DNA of 63,123 nucleotides, taken from Winogradskyella marina (GTDB lineage Bacteria > Bacteroidota > Bacteroidia > Flavobacteriales > Flavobacteriaceae). The DNA lies in contig NZ_JADOET010000019.1 in NCBI RefSeq assembly GCF_015645385.1, forward strand, positions 1 through 63,123, written 5' to 3'. This document shows, one piece after another, positions 26,218 through 35,961 of the stretch; position 1 is the first letter of the stretch; each line of letters starts with the position of its first letter. The notes beneath the pieces are model-generated. The model did no database searches, was not told where the DNA came from, and saw nothing but the letters and a program-made list of their open reading frames with translations. Both the position numbers and the translations under genes were made by a program.

Positions 26218-27252
26218 TTAGTCAACATGCTTAGCATACTGTCTCCACTTTTCTATGCATTGTGTCATATCTTCAGGAATTTCAGATTGAAACTGCATAA
26301 ACTCACCTGTCGTTGGATGTACAAACCCTAAAGTTTTAGCATGCAAGGCTTGTCTAGGTAAAATCTTAAAACAGTTATCTACAAACTGCTTATATTTTGT
26401 AAATGTAGTTCCTTTTAAAATGCGTTCTCCTCCGTAGCGTTCGTCATTAAAAAGCGTGTGTCCTATGTGTTTCATATGGACACGGATTTGGTGTGTACGA
26501 CCAGTTTCGAGCTTACAGCTCACCAAAGTAACATATCCTAAACGTTCTAAAACTTTATAATGTGTTACAGCTGGTTTTCCTTGTTCTCCGTCATCATCTA
26601 AGAACACGGTATTTTGTAATCTGTTTTTAGGGTGACGACCAATATTACCTTCAATCGTACCTTCCTCTTCTTCAACATTTCCCCAAACAAGTGCTACATA
26701 TTCGCGCTCAGATGTTTTCTTTGCAAACTGATTAGACAAATGTGCCATGGCTTGTTCGGTTTTTGCAACCACTAACAATCCACTGGTATCTTTATCAATT
26801 CTATGCACTAAACCTGGACGTTCGCTTGAGTTATTTGGTAGGTTTTCAAAGTGAAAAATAAGTCCATTAATCAAAGTTCCAGAATAATTTCCATGTCCTG
26901 GATGTACCACCATTCCTGCAGGTTTATTGACCACAAGTAAATCGTCATCTTCGTAAACAATATCTATTGGTAAATCTTCTGCAATAAGCAAATTTTCATG
27001 AGGTGGATGCTCAAACTTAACCGTAATATAATCGTTTGGCTTAACTTTATAATTCGATTTTACGGGCACATCATTGACAAAAATACTGCCTTCTTTTGCT
27101 GCCGCTTGAATTTTATTTCGTGTGGCATTTTCAATAAAATTCATTAAATATTTATCGATACGAAGTGGTTGTTGACCTGCAACAACTCTAAACGCGTGAT
27201 GCTCGTATAACTCGTTTTCTTCTTGGTCTGAATTTTCAGGAATATTTGGCAT
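26218..27252 (-). CDS. rluD: 23S rRNA pseudouridine synthase, RluA/RluD family
   Basis: 344 residues. N-terminal S4 RNA-binding domain (LRIDKYLMNFIENATRNKIQ at about residues 30-50) and the RluA catalytic domain with VNKPAGMVVHPGHGN and the catalytic aspartate in LVHRIDKDTSGLLVVAK, then CKLETGRTHQIRVHM. These place it in the RluC/RluD branch that isomerises uridines of 23S rRNA. RluD is chosen on domain layout and length; RluC-like specificity cannot be excluded. It follows the PASTA gene by 9 bases and is likely cotranscribed with it, a common flavobacterial arrangement. Confidence 0.9.
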   Translation of the reverse strand: MPNIPENSDQEENELYEHHAFRVVAGQQPLRIDKYLMNFIENATRNKIQAAAKEGSIFVNDVPVKSNYKVKPNDYITVKFEHPPHENLLIAEDLPIDIVYEDDDLLVVNKPAGMVVHPGHGNYSGTLINGLIFHFENLPNNSSERPGLVHRIDKDTSGLLVVAKTEQAMAHLSNQFAKKTSEREYVALVWGNVEEEEGTIEGNIGRHPKNRLQNTVFLDDDGEQGKPAVTHYKVLERLGYVTLVSCKLETGRTHQIRVHMKHIGHTLFNDERYGGERILKGTTFTKYKQFVDNCFKILPRQALHAKTLGFVHPTTGEFMQFQSEIPEDMTQCIEKWRQYAKHVD

Positions 27253-27261
27253 TATCTTAAA

Positions 27262-27810
27262 TTATAGTTTACCGTTACCTAAAACCAAGTCTATCTTAGA
27301 TGTTAAGGGCAATAATGTTCCAGGCTTTAACGATTCACCTTTATGTGACATCGAGATAACCCCTTCGCCAATGGCGTCTTTATACGTTATTTTACCTATT
27401 TCAAACTCTAAGGCTTCTAATTGAGGTTTGGCTTGTCTAAAAGTGCGCTTTAAAATATTTGGCACTTCAACTTTACGGTAACCAGAAGGGTTTAAGATTA
27501 AGTATATTTTTCTATTTTCCTTAACATGCGATCCAGCAGTTGGGTTTTGCTCTATCACAGAATATTTAGGATATTTTGGATTATAATTAGCAGAATCTTG
27601 TATTTCCATCGCCAAATCATGATCTTTTAATTCAATATTAACCGTTTCTAACGATTTCCCTTTTAAATCAGGGACGACTACAAATTCGCCATGATTAGTT
27701 GTTGAATCTAACCATTTCAAGGCTAGAAAACATAATACTACTACAGCTACAACGGCAATCGCCAATTGTTTAAAAAATACTTTACTGGTAAGAAACTTTA
27801 CAAAACTCAT
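27262..27810 (-). CDS. membrane-anchored PASTA domain protein
   Basis: 182 residues from ATG 27810 (MSFVKFLTSKVFFKQ), then one membrane segment LAIAVVAVVVLCFLALKWL and two PASTA domains (FVVVPDLKGKSLETVNIELK with YSVIEQNPTAGSHV, and KVEVPNILKRTFRQAKPQLE with GVISMSHKGESLKPG). The open frame extends 35 codons upstream, but that would add a second hydrophobic stretch and is less likely. PASTA domains bind peptidoglycan or related envelope partners; there is no kinase domain. Just upstream of rluD; divergent from ddl. Confidence 0.88.
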   Translation of the reverse strand: MSFVKFLTSKVFFKQLAIAVVAVVVLCFLALKWLDSTTNHGEFVVVPDLKGKSLETVNIELKDHDLAMEIQDSANYNPKYPKYSVIEQNPTAGSHVKENRKIYLILNPSGYRKVEVPNILKRTFRQAKPQLEALEFEIGKITYKDAIGEGVISMSHKGESLKPGTLLPLTSKIDLVLGNGKL

Positions 27811-27851
27811 ATGCAAATAATTGTTGACAAAACTAAGAAATAATAACGACA

Positions 27852-27859
27852 CAAAAATA
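27852..27859 (-). promoter_or_regulatory. candidate -7 element for PASTA-rluD
   Basis: Minus-strand TATTTTTG, TAnnTTTG type, 42 bases before the chosen PASTA start at 27810. It would support that start over the longer frame, since it lies inside the extension. No -33 TTTG seen. Confidence 0.33.
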
Positions 27860-27980
27860 AAATACGTATGATTTAGAGAATTAGATTCTTGAAAATAATT
27901 GATACTTTTACACAATCGCTTTTTAAATTAAAAAACGGCCTTTTTTTAGGTACAGATTCTGAAATAAGTTCAGCATAAAG

Positions 27981-28958
27981 ATGAAGAAAAATATTGCAAT
28001 TATAATGGGAGGCTATTCTAGTGAATATGAAATTTCCCTTATGAGTGGTAATTTGGTTTACAACACGTTAGATAAAGAAATCTATAACACTTATCGCATC
28101 CATATTTTCGAAAACAAATGGGTTTTTGTTAACGATATGGAAGAAGAGTTTCCTGTTGATAAAAATAACTTTTCGGTTTTAGTAAATGAAACTAAAATAG
28201 AATTCGATTGTGTTTTTAATGCCATTCATGGTTCGCCAGGTGAAGATGGCTATATGCAAGCTTATTTTGAATTGATAGACATGCCGCAAACAAGTTGTTC
28301 CATGTATCAAGCTGCATTAACTTTTAATAAGCGTGATTTATTATCTGCACTAAAGCCTTACGGTATTAAAACTGCCGAAAGTTATTACCTGAATCTTGGA
28401 GATTGTATTGATGAAGATGCCATCGTTGCTAAAGTGGGCTTGCCATGTTTTGTAAAAGCCAATAGAGCTGGTAGCAGTTTTGGAATTTCTAAAGTATATA
28501 AAAAAGACGGTTTAAAAGTTGCCGTAGAAAAATCCTTTAAAGAAGATAGCGAAATAATTATTGAACAGTATTTAGATGGTGTTGAAGTTTCTGTTGGTGT
28601 TATTTTATACAAAGGGGAAACACTGGTGTTACCAATAACCGAAATTGTATCTGAGAACGATTTCTTTGACTATGAAGCTAAATATCTAGGTAAATCGCAG
28701 GAAATTACACCAGCTAGAATTTCTGAAGATTATGCGACTAAAGTAAGAAGTGCTGCAAAAAAAATATACGAAAACCTTGGTATGAAAGGCTTTACCAGAA
28801 GTGAATTTATATTTAAAAATGACGAACCTTATTTGCTTGAAGTAAATACAGTACCAGGTCTTACCGAAGAAAGCATTTTACCAAAGCAAGCCAAAGAAGC
28901 TAATATTCCTTTGAAGGATTTATTTGGAAATGCTATTGAAGAAGCTTTGAATAAATAA
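27981..28958 (+). CDS. ddl: D-alanine--D-alanine ligase
   Basis: 325 residues. Joins two D-alanines for peptidoglycan precursor synthesis, using ATP. ATP-grasp features: IIMGGYSSEYEISLMSGNLV at the N-terminus, NAIHGSPGEDGYMQ, VKANRAGSSFGISKV, IIEQYLDGVEVSVGV, and the C-terminal substrate loop PYLLEVNTVPGLTEESILP. Family length is normal. It diverges from the PASTA-rluD pair and is followed by coaD 60 bases later on the same strand. Confidence 0.95.
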   Translation: MKKNIAIIMGGYSSEYEISLMSGNLVYNTLDKEIYNTYRIHIFENKWVFVNDMEEEFPVDKNNFSVLVNETKIEFDCVFNAIHGSPGEDGYMQAYFELIDMPQTSCSMYQAALTFNKRDLLSALKPYGIKTAESYYLNLGDCIDEDAIVAKVGLPCFVKANRAGSSFGISKVYKKDGLKVAVEKSFKEDSEIIIEQYLDGVEVSVGVILYKGETLVLPITEIVSENDFFDYEAKYLGKSQEITPARISEDYATKVRSAAKKIYENLGMKGFTRSEFIFKNDEPYLLEVNTVPGLTEESILPKQAKEANIPLKDLFGNAIEEALNK

Positions 28959-29021
28959 TAATTATATTTGAATCTATAAAAGTTTCCAAAAATTTATGAC
29001 GGAAACCGCAAAACCTTTTTG

Positions 29022-29477
29022 ATGAAAAGAGCACTTTTTCCTGGATCCTTTGACCCAATTACTAATGGGCACTTCGATATTATAAAACGTGGTATAAAAC
29101 TGTTTGATGAAGTTGTTGTTGCCATAGGCATCAATGCGGATAAAAACTACATGTTTTCTTTAGAGGAACGAAAACGGTTTATTGAAGAAGCGTTTAAAGA
29201 TCAACCTAAAGTAAAGGTGGTAACATACAAAGGTTTAACCATTGATTTTTGTAAAGAAATTGATTCAAAATTTATACTCAGAGGTTTGCGTAATCCTGCT
29301 GATTTTGAATTTGAAAAAGCCATTGCTCACACCAATAGAAGACTATCTAAAATTGAAACTGTATTTTTATTAACTGCAGCAAAAACATCATTTATTTCAT
29401 CATCTATTGTTCGCGATGTTATTAGAAACAACGGAGATTATACCGTTTTGGTTCCAGACAGTGTTAGAGTGAAGTAA
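29022..29477 (+). CDS. coaD: pantetheine-phosphate adenylyltransferase
   Basis: 151 residues. Transfers AMP from ATP to 4'-phosphopantetheine in coenzyme A synthesis. Motifs: FPGSFDPITNGH with the nucleotidyl-transferase TxGH (Thr14, Gly16, His17), GLRNPADFEFE, and ISSSIVRDV near the C-terminus. The open frame starts one codon earlier at TTG; the ATG at 29022 is the natural start. Probably cotranscribed with ddl. Confidence 0.95.
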   Translation: MKRALFPGSFDPITNGHFDIIKRGIKLFDEVVVAIGINADKNYMFSLEERKRFIEEAFKDQPKVKVVTYKGLTIDFCKEIDSKFILRGLRNPADFEFEKAIAHTNRRLSKIETVFLLTAAKTSFISSSIVRDVIRNNGDYTVLVPDSVRVK

Positions 29478-29721
29478 TCATTGATTCACCTATTTTAAAG
29501 TACAAAAATTTCAGTTTTACAGCTCGTAAACATATTGAATAATTACAACTACTTAACCTTCAGATTAAGGATTGTAAGTTGTAGTACCACTTGTTGATTA
29601 ATCGCTAGCATTGTACGAATATGCATTCGTAAAATCGTCTAAAAACGCAGCACTACGCGTATTAACATAGCTTAAAATCACATCTTAACTTAATTGTTAG
29701 CTACACTTTTTTTAAAAACTA

Positions 29722-30672
29722 TTAAAAAGCAATATGCGGAAATTCAGCCTGAAGTTTTGCTTTTTTATCCGCTAACTTTTGAAGAAATTTTTCATGCGCT
29801 TCAGATGCTGAATTAAACGGTTTATGTTGAAGTCCTTTCTGAATGGTTTCAACCTCATCCATAGTTACAGAAGCTGATTCTGAAACCCATACCCTCTGAA
29901 ACTTTTCCCAGATATACCTAATAGCAGTTTGATTTGGGTGAATCATATCCGCTGCGTAAAAACGATAATCACGAAGCTCGTCCATTTGTATTTCGTAAGA
30001 CGGAAAATAATAGTTTTGATGTCTTGGCTCAACAACATTGTGAATGGCTGAAATTAAATGTGCTTTACTCTGCATATTTTCAACAAAACCATCTTTAATA
30101 TGTCTAATAGGTGAAACTGTAAAAAGGCAACTCAGTTTAGGGTTCACACTTTTTAATAAGGCAATTATAGCACGAAGTGATTCGGTAATAGTGTCTACAG
30201 AAAGTAACTCTTTTAAAAATTGTTTTTGCGGAACTTTATGGCAATTGGCAACTATTGTATCTATCGCTTTTTCTCTATAAACCCAAGCTGTTCCTAAGGT
30301 AATTATAACATGAGTTGCTTCACTAATGTTTTGCTTTGTTGCTGTAATTTGATCATTTAAATTAAGCAACACCTCTTCTTTTGAAGCCGAACTTAACTGA
30401 GAATGCGCTTCAAAACAATGCCATTGTTCATTTTGAAAAAAAATATCCTTCTCTGTATATTCCTTTTTGTTTATGGCATTTGTAATTAAGCTTTCTATTG
30501 CCAAAGGTTGAAATAAAACACCGAAAGGATTAACCTCAGATTGAAACTTAAAATAACTAAACTTCTCACCTATATTTTCAGAAAAGCACGAACCCAATAA
30601 CACCACTTTAGAGTTATAATCTATTTGATTGTGTTGTTGTGGTTTTAGTGGTATTTGTGTTTGTAGTTTCAT
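29722..30672 (-). CDS. GSCFA domain protein
   Basis: 316 residues. The name-giving motif VVLLGSCFSENIG is at about residues 27-39, with IITLGTAWVYR and LFTVSPIRHIKDG further on and YFPSYEIQMDELRDYRFYAA toward the C-terminus. The family resembles SGNH/GDSL hydrolases, where the Ser of GSCFS would be the nucleophile and a late Asp-x-x-His the acid/base (ADMIHPN here). Substrate unknown. Located 184 bases downstream of alaS on the same strand, separated by an inverted repeat element. Confidence 0.88.
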   Translation of the reverse strand: MKLQTQIPLKPQQHNQIDYNSKVVLLGSCFSENIGEKFSYFKFQSEVNPFGVLFQPLAIESLITNAINKKEYTEKDIFFQNEQWHCFEAHSQLSSASKEEVLLNLNDQITATKQNISEATHVIITLGTAWVYREKAIDTIVANCHKVPQKQFLKELLSVDTITESLRAIIALLKSVNPKLSCLFTVSPIRHIKDGFVENMQSKAHLISAIHNVVEPRHQNYYFPSYEIQMDELRDYRFYAADMIHPNQTAIRYIWEKFQRVWVSESASVTMDEVETIQKGLQHKPFNSASEAHEKFLQKLADKKAKLQAEFPHIAF

Positions 30673-30682
30673 GGTTTATTTT

Positions 30683-30845
30683 ACACAGAGATTCGCTAAG
30701 TCTCACGAAGTTTCACAGAGAAACATGAGCCTATGAATACACATTATTCTTCAAAGTTACTAATTGATTTAAATTCAAAAACAGCACAAAAACTATAACC
30801 TTATTCTCTGTGAGTCTCTGCGTTTCTCCTCTGCGAATCTCTGAG
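30683..30845. repeat. inverted pair of dispersed repeats (CAGAGATTCGC family)
   Basis: Left arm 30683-30723 contains ACACAGAGATTCGCTAAGTC and TTTCACAGAG; right arm 30804-30845 is the imperfect inverse (TTCTCTGTGAGTCTCTGCG, CTGCGAATCTCTGAG). Arms are about 42 bases, spacer about 80. The element fills the gap between alaS and the GSCFA gene. Same family as 17-105 and 6342-6474. Confidence 0.65.
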
Positions 30846-30856
30846 TAATTTCTATA

Positions 30857-33469
30857 CTATAAATACCCCTTAGCAGCCTCCAAAGCAGCCTCAATACCCT
30901 TAGGATTCTTTCCTCCTGCCGTAGCAAAGAACGGTTGTCCTCCACCTCCACCTTGGATGTGTTTTCCGAGTTCTCTTACTATTGTTCCTGCATTTAAGTT
31001 TTTACTAGCAACTAATTCCTTAGAAATATAACAAGACAAAATTGCTTTTCCATTATTTTCAGCTCCAAATAATAAGAACAGATTATCAAATTGGCTTCCT
31101 AATTCAAAACAAACATCTTTAATTCCTGAAGCATCTAAATCTAATTTTTTAGCTAAAAATTGAATGCCGTTTATTTCCGTTAATTCACTTTTAAGTTCTC
31201 CTTTTATGTTTTTCGCTTTATCCTTTAAAAGCCCTTCAATCTGCTTTTTTAAATCATTATTTTCCGCTTGTAGCTGCTCTAATGCTTTTACAGGTTCTTT
31301 AGCATTATTCAATAAGCCTTTCATTTCTAAGAAAGCTGAGTTGTTTTCAGAAAAATAATCTCTAACAGATTTATTTGTAATAGCTTCTATTCGTCTTATT
31401 CCCGCTGCAACAGCTCCCTCGGATATAATTTTAAAATGCCAGATATCAGCGGTGTTTTTCACATGAATTCCACCACATAATTCTATAGACTTTCCAAAAC
31501 GAATCGTTCTTACTGTATCTCCATATTTCTCACCAAACAATGCCATGGCTCCTTCTTCAACAGCTTTTTCCATCGGAATATTTCGTTGTTCTTCTAATGG
31601 TAAATGCCCTTCTATTCTTGAATTTACAAAATCTTCTATTTCTTGTAATTGCTCATTAGTGACTTTAGAAAAATGTGAAAAATCGAATCGCAATGACTTT
31701 GGTTTTACCAACGATCCTTTTTGCTCAACATGCTCTCCTAGAACTGCTCGTAATGCTTGATGCAACAAATGCGTTGCTGTATGATTGCTCGACGATAATG
31801 CTCTATGTTCACTACTTACAACAGCCTTAAAACTATCATTAATATGGTCTGGTAATTCTTTTGCTAAATGAATAATAACATTATTCTCCTTTTTAGTATC
31901 TAAAATATAGACCACATCTCCTTGATTATCTTGAAGAAATCCCTTGTCTCCAATCTGGCCTCCTCCTTCAGGATAAAATGGTGTTAAGTTAAATACAAGC
32001 TGATACATTTCACCATCTTTTTTAGACGTAACTTTTCGGTATCTAGCAATTTTCACATTAGCTTCTTGCGTATCGTAACCAATGAATTCTTGAACGTCGT
32101 CTTCAAATAAAACCGTCCAATCTTCGGTAGATGTTTCACTTGCTGAACGCGATCTGTCTTTTTGCTTTTGAAGATGATCTTTAAAGCCTTTTTCGTCTAA
32201 TTTTAAATGCTTTTCAGATAAAATTAAAGCGGTTAGATCTATCGGAAAACCGTAAGTATCATACAATTCAAAAGCTTTTTCACCAGAAACCGTATCGCCT
32301 TTTGTATCTTCAACAATACGATTCAGCAAAACCAAACCTTGATCTAATGTTCTTAAAAATGACGCTTCTTCTTCTTTAATGACGTTCTCAATCAACACTT
32401 TTTGTGCTCTTACTTCTGGGAATGCATCACCCATTTTTTTGCTCAACACATCAACCAAACGATAAATAAATGGCTCTTTTTTATCTAAAAATGTGAACCC
32501 ATAACGAATTGCTCTTCGCAAGATTCTACGAATTACATAACCTGCACCTGTATTACTTGGTAATTGACCATCGGCAATTGAAAATGCTACGGCACGTACA
32601 TGATCCGAAATTACTCGGATTGCGATATCAATGTCCTCAATATTGCCATATTTTTTATCGGTAATAGTTTCAATTTCACGAATAATCGGTGTAAAAACGT
32701 CAGTATCATAATTAGATTGCACACCTTGCAACACCATACATAAACGCTCAAATCCCATTCCTGTATCAATATGCTTATTTGGCAGTTCGTCTAAAGACCC
32801 ATTTGCTTTTCGGTTGAATTCCATAAAAACCAAATTCCATACTTCAACCACATGCGGATGATCCATGTTTATTAATGTCTTTCCATCAACCTTTGCTTTT
32901 TCGTCTTCAGATCTTATATCTACATGGATTTCACTACAAGGACCACAAGGGCCTTGATCTCCCATTTCCCAAAAATTATCCTTTTTATTGCCTTTTAAAA
33001 TGCGGTCTTCAGAAATATATTGTTTCCAAATATCGTAAGCTTCAGTATCCATTTTAAGGTTGTCGTCATCATCACTCCCCTCAAAAACAGTAACGTACAG
33101 TATCTCTTTATCTATTTTATAAACTTCGGTTAGCAATTCCCAAGCCCATGCAATTGCTTCCTTTTTAAAGTAATCTCCAAAACTCCAGTTTCCCAACATT
33201 TCAAACAAGGTGTGATGATAAGTATCATAACCAACCTCTTCTAAATCATTATGTTTACCAGAAACACGTAAACATTTTTGCGAATCTGTAATTCTATTCT
33301 TCTTTGGGTCTGAATTCCCTAAAAAATATTCTTTAAAAGGCACCATACCAGCATTAACAAACATTAATGTTGGATCATTCTTTAATACCATTGGTGCAGA
33401 AGGAACAATAAGGTGTTGTTTTTCTTCAAAAAAGTTTAAAAATTTAGATCTTATATCTTGAGACTTCAT
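30857..33469 (-). CDS. alaS: alanine--tRNA ligase
   Basis: 870 residues, full length. Class II core with [29 protein letters not shown] and [13 protein letters not shown]; the editing domain has the zinc ligands [11 protein letters not shown] and [10 protein letters not shown]; the C-terminal DHHA1-type domain ends with [14 protein letters not shown]. Charges tRNA-Ala with alanine and edits Ser/Gly errors. It diverges from the M23 peptidase gene with 131 bases between starts. Confidence 0.97.
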   Translation of the reverse strand: MKSQDIRSKFLNFFEEKQHLIVPSAPMVLKNDPTLMFVNAGMVPFKEYFLGNSDPKKNRITDSQKCLRVSGKHNDLEEVGYDTYHHTLFEMLGNWSFGDYFKKEAIAWAWELLTEVYKIDKEILYVTVFEGSDDDDNLKMDTEAYDIWKQYISEDRILKGNKKDNFWEMGDQGPCGPCSEIHVDIRSEDEKAKVDGKTLINMDHPHVVEVWNLVFMEFNRKANGSLDELPNKHIDTGMGFERLCMVLQGVQSNYDTDVFTPIIREIETITDKKYGNIEDIDIAIRVISDHVRAVAFSIADGQLPSNTGAGYVIRRILRRAIRYGFTFLDKKEPFIYRLVDVLSKKMGDAFPEVRAQKVLIENVIKEEEASFLRTLDQGLVLLNRIVEDTKGDTVSGEKAFELYDTYGFPIDLTALILSEKHLKLDEKGFKDHLQKQKDRSRSASETSTEDWTVLFEDDVQEFIGYDTQEANVKIARYRKVTSKKDGEMYQLVFNLTPFYPEGGGQIGDKGFLQDNQGDVVYILDTKKENNVIIHLAKELPDHINDSFKAVVSSEHRALSSSNHTATHLLHQALRAVLGEHVEQKGSLVKPKSLRFDFSHFSKVTNEQLQEIEDFVNSRIEGHLPLEEQRNIPMEKAVEEGAMALFGEKYGDTVRTIRFGKSIELCGGIHVKNTADIWHFKIISEGAVAAGIRRIEAITNKSVRDYFSENNSAFLEMKGLLNNAKEPVKALEQLQAENNDLKKQIEGLLKDKAKNIKGELKSELTEINGIQFLAKKLDLDASGIKDVCFELGSQFDNLFLLFGAENNGKAILSCYISKELVASKNLNAGTIVRELGKHIQGGGGGQPFFATAGGKNPKGIEAALEAAKGYL

Positions 33470-33524
33470 ATATAAAAATTAGAGCTTGTTTCTATTAAAT
33501 TAGCGCAAATGCAAAACATTTTTT

Positions 33525-33532
33525 TATCTTTG
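33525..33532 (+). promoter_or_regulatory. candidate -7 element for the M23 peptidase run
   Basis: TATCTTTG, a good TAnnTTTG match after a T-run, 69 bases before the ATG at 33601. No -33 TTTG at the expected spacing. Confidence 0.42.
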
Positions 33533-33600
33533 AACGTTACACTAGTTTAAGCCACTTACTTTATAGGCTTATTAGCTGCAAAAATAGCATAAATTCGAAC

Positions 33601-34572
33601 ATGGCTAAAGTAAAATATTATTATGATTCTGAAACGCTTTCTTATCGCAAAATACAGCGTAAGAAATCTACAACCTTTAAATATGTAGCTGCGTTTTTAA
33701 CTGCTGCTGCTCTATTTGGGTTTTTAGCAGTTTTCATTGCTAGCCAATATATTCAGTCGCCAAAAGAACGCCAGTTAGCAAGAGAATTGCAAAATATGGA
33801 GCTGCAATACGAATTGATAAACAAGCGTATGGATGATGCCATTGCAGCACTAGAAAATGTTGAAGAACGCGACAACGCAATTTACAGACTTTATTTTGAA
33901 GCCAACCCAATACCAACCGAACAACGAAGAGCAGGTTTTGGTGGTATTAATCGTTATAAAAAATTTGAAGGCTTTGATAACACCAAATTAATTGCAGAAA
34001 GTAATAAACGCTTAGATATTTTAGAAAAAGCTATTGTAGTACAGTCTAAATCTTTAGATGAAATAGCAAAATTAGCGGAAGACAAAGAAAAATTCTTAGA
34101 AGCCATACCAGCTATTCAACCAATTAGCAATGAGAATATGACGCGTATGGCATCTGGCTATGGTTACAGAACTGACCCATTTACAAAGGTTAGAAAATTT
34201 CATTACGGAATGGATTTTACAGCTCCTCGTGGTACACCAATATATGCTTCAGGTGATGGAGTTATAAAACGTGCGGACAGCAGATCTACAGGTTACGGAA
34301 ATCACATTCGTATAGATCATGGCTATGGTTATATTTCATTATATGCCCACATGTATAAATTTAATGTTAAAGTCAATCAACGCGTTAAGCGTGGCGATTT
34401 AATTGGTTATGTTGGTAGCACAGGGCGTTCTGAAGCTCCACATTTACATTATGAAATCTTTAAAGATGGTGAACGTATAAATCCTATCAATTTTTACTAC
34501 GGTAATTTATCTGCTGAAGAATACGATATATTGCTTAGAAAAGCATCATTAGAAAACCAATCTCTCGATTAA
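33601..34572 (+). CDS. M23 family metallopeptidase (membrane-anchored)
   Basis: 323 residues. One membrane segment (about 27-47), a coiled coil (about 50-95), and a C-terminal LytM/M23 domain with intact zinc ligands His201 and Asp205 in HYGMDF and His281-x-His283 in HLHYEI, plus LYAHM. The HxxxD and HxH pattern is that of active endopeptidases that cut peptidoglycan cross-links, so unlike EnvC-type proteins it should be catalytic. It begins a tight five-gene run: the MerR-type gene follows after 1 base, then LemA and two TPM genes. Confidence 0.93.
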   Translation: MAKVKYYYDSETLSYRKIQRKKSTTFKYVAAFLTAAALFGFLAVFIASQYIQSPKERQLARELQNMELQYELINKRMDDAIAALENVEERDNAIYRLYFEANPIPTEQRRAGFGGINRYKKFEGFDNTKLIAESNKRLDILEKAIVVQSKSLDEIAKLAEDKEKFLEAIPAIQPISNENMTRMASGYGYRTDPFTKVRKFHYGMDFTAPRGTPIYASGDGVIKRADSRSTGYGNHIRIDHGYGYISLYAHMYKFNVKVNQRVKRGDLIGYVGSTGRSEAPHLHYEIFKDGERINPINFYYGNLSAEEYDILLRKASLENQSLD

Positions 34573-34573
34573 G

Positions 34574-34903
34574 ATGCATATAAATCTACCAGAAAAACGA
34601 TATTACGGGATTGGCGAAGTGGCCAAAGCCTTTAAAGTTAATGCTTCGTTAATTCGGTTTTGGGAAAAGGAATTTGACGTTTTAAAGCCAAAGAAAAACG
34701 CTAAAGGCAATAGAAAATTCACACCAGAAGATATTAAGAACCTTAAATTCATTTACCACCTAGTAAAAGAAAGAGGATTTACACTTGAAGGTGCAAAAAC
34801 ACATCTTAAAGAAGAAAAAAAACAAGCTTTAGAAAAATTTGAAATCATCGAAAAGCTAGAAAGCATTAAAGCACAACTCAACAAAATTAAAACACAACTT
34901 TAA
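34574..34903 (+). CDS. MerR-type DNA-binding protein, short
   Basis: 109 residues: the winged helix of the MerR family (YYGIGEVAKAFKVNASLIRF, WEKEFDVLKPKKNAKGNRKF, YHLVKERGFTLEGAKTHL) followed by a short coiled coil (KLESIKAQLNKIKTQL) and nothing else. No effector-binding domain or metal-binding cysteines, so dimerisation without a ligand sensor is likely. It sits 1 base after the M23 stop. Short MerR proteins at this place beside LemA are familiar from other flavobacteria; targets unknown. Confidence 0.9.
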   Translation: MHINLPEKRYYGIGEVAKAFKVNASLIRFWEKEFDVLKPKKNAKGNRKFTPEDIKNLKFIYHLVKERGFTLEGAKTHLKEEKKQALEKFEIIEKLESIKAQLNKIKTQL

Positions 34904-34914
34904 AACTAACTATC

Positions 34915-35511
34915 ATGAAAAAATGGCTAATTCCTGTAATCGTAATTGCAATCATTGGATTCGGTTTTTATTCTTGGGGGAAAAACTTCAATAATACAGC
35001 GGTCACACTTAACGAAAACGTAAAAGAAGCTTGGGGAAATGTTCAGACGTCTTACCAAAGACGAAACGATTTAATTGGAAATTTAGTAAACACAGTAAAA
35101 GGTGCTGCTGATTTTGAAAAAAACACTTTAGAAGCTGTTATTAAAGCAAGGTCTGAAGCTACAAAAACAACCATTGATCCATCTAATATTACACCAGAAC
35201 AATTATCACAATTCAACCAAGCACAAGGAGGTTTAAGTAGTGCATTGTCTCGTTTATTAGTCACTGTAGAACGCTACCCTGAACTAAAAGCCAATCAAAA
35301 TTTCTTAAAATTACAAGACGAATTAACAAGTACGGAAAACACGATTCAAACAGCAAGAACGCGATATAACGAACAAATAAAACCTTATAATGTTCATGTG
35401 AATACGTTTCCAAATACAATTTTAGCTGGTTTTTTAAATTTTGATGAGAAACCATATTTTGATTCTGAAGCTGGAGCTGAAAAACCAGTGGATGTAGAAT
35501 TTGATTTTTAA
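34915..35511 (+). CDS. lemA: LemA family protein
   Basis: 198 residues with one N-terminal membrane segment (LIPVIVIAIIGFGFYSW) and the LemA helical bundle, with LNENVKEAWGNVQTSYQRRN, DLIGNLVNTVKGAADFE and the closing NTILAGFLNFDEKPYF. Function in bacteria is poorly understood. Linkage to TPM-domain genes, as here (12 bases to the next), is recurrent across bacteria and suggests a shared membrane complex. Confidence 0.93.
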   Translation: MKKWLIPVIVIAIIGFGFYSWGKNFNNTAVTLNENVKEAWGNVQTSYQRRNDLIGNLVNTVKGAADFEKNTLEAVIKARSEATKTTIDPSNITPEQLSQFNQAQGGLSSALSRLLVTVERYPELKANQNFLKLQDELTSTENTIQTARTRYNEQIKPYNVHVNTFPNTILAGFLNFDEKPYFDSEAGAEKPVDVEFDF

Positions 35512-35523
35512 TACCCACTAACC

Positions 35524-35961
35524 ATGTCTAAACTGGAAGATTTTCTAAGTGAAGCAGATGAAAAGGAGATTGTAGAAGCGATTCAGGTTGCTGAAAGTAA
35601 AACCTCTGGCGAAATTCGTGTGCATATTGAACAAAATTGCGAGAGCGATGTTTACGAACATGCCTTAGAAGTTTTTCATTATTTAAAAATGGATAATACC
35701 GCACAACGCAATGGTGTATTAATCTATATTGCTGTTGAGAATAAATCTTTTGTAATATGTGGAGACCAAGGCATTAACAATATTGTTGGTGCTGATTTTT
35801 GGAATTCTACACGCGATAAAATTGCAGCACAATTCAAATCTAAGAACTTTAAACAGGGAATTATTGATGGTGTAATGGAATCTGGCAAATCATTATCAAA
35901 ACACTTTCCTTGGCAACACAATGATACCAACGAATTGGACAACACGATTTCAAAAAGCTAA
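35524..35961 (+). CDS. TPM domain protein, soluble
   Basis: 145 residues without a signal peptide. The TPM (TLP18.3/Psb32/MOLO-1) fold is visible as EADEKEIVEAIQVAESKTSG, EIRVHIEQNC, RNGVLIYIAVENKSFVICGD and AAQFKSKNFKQGIIDGV. In plants Psb32-type proteins act in photosystem II repair; bacterial roles are unknown. Its stop and the start of the second TPM gene overlap (TAATG at 35958-35962 region), implying coupled translation. Cytoplasmic location contrasts with the secreted sister protein. Confidence 0.88.
   Translation: MSKLEDFLSEADEKEIVEAIQVAESKTSGEIRVHIEQNCESDVYEHALEVFHYLKMDNTAQRNGVLIYIAVENKSFVICGDQGINNIVGADFWNSTRDKIAAQFKSKNFKQGIIDGVMESGKSLSKHFPWQHNDTNELDNTISKS

Noticed and set aside
27811..27915. 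Upstream extension of the PASTA gene
   Set aside because: It would add a second hydrophobic stretch before the natural membrane anchor, and a candidate promoter box lies within it.
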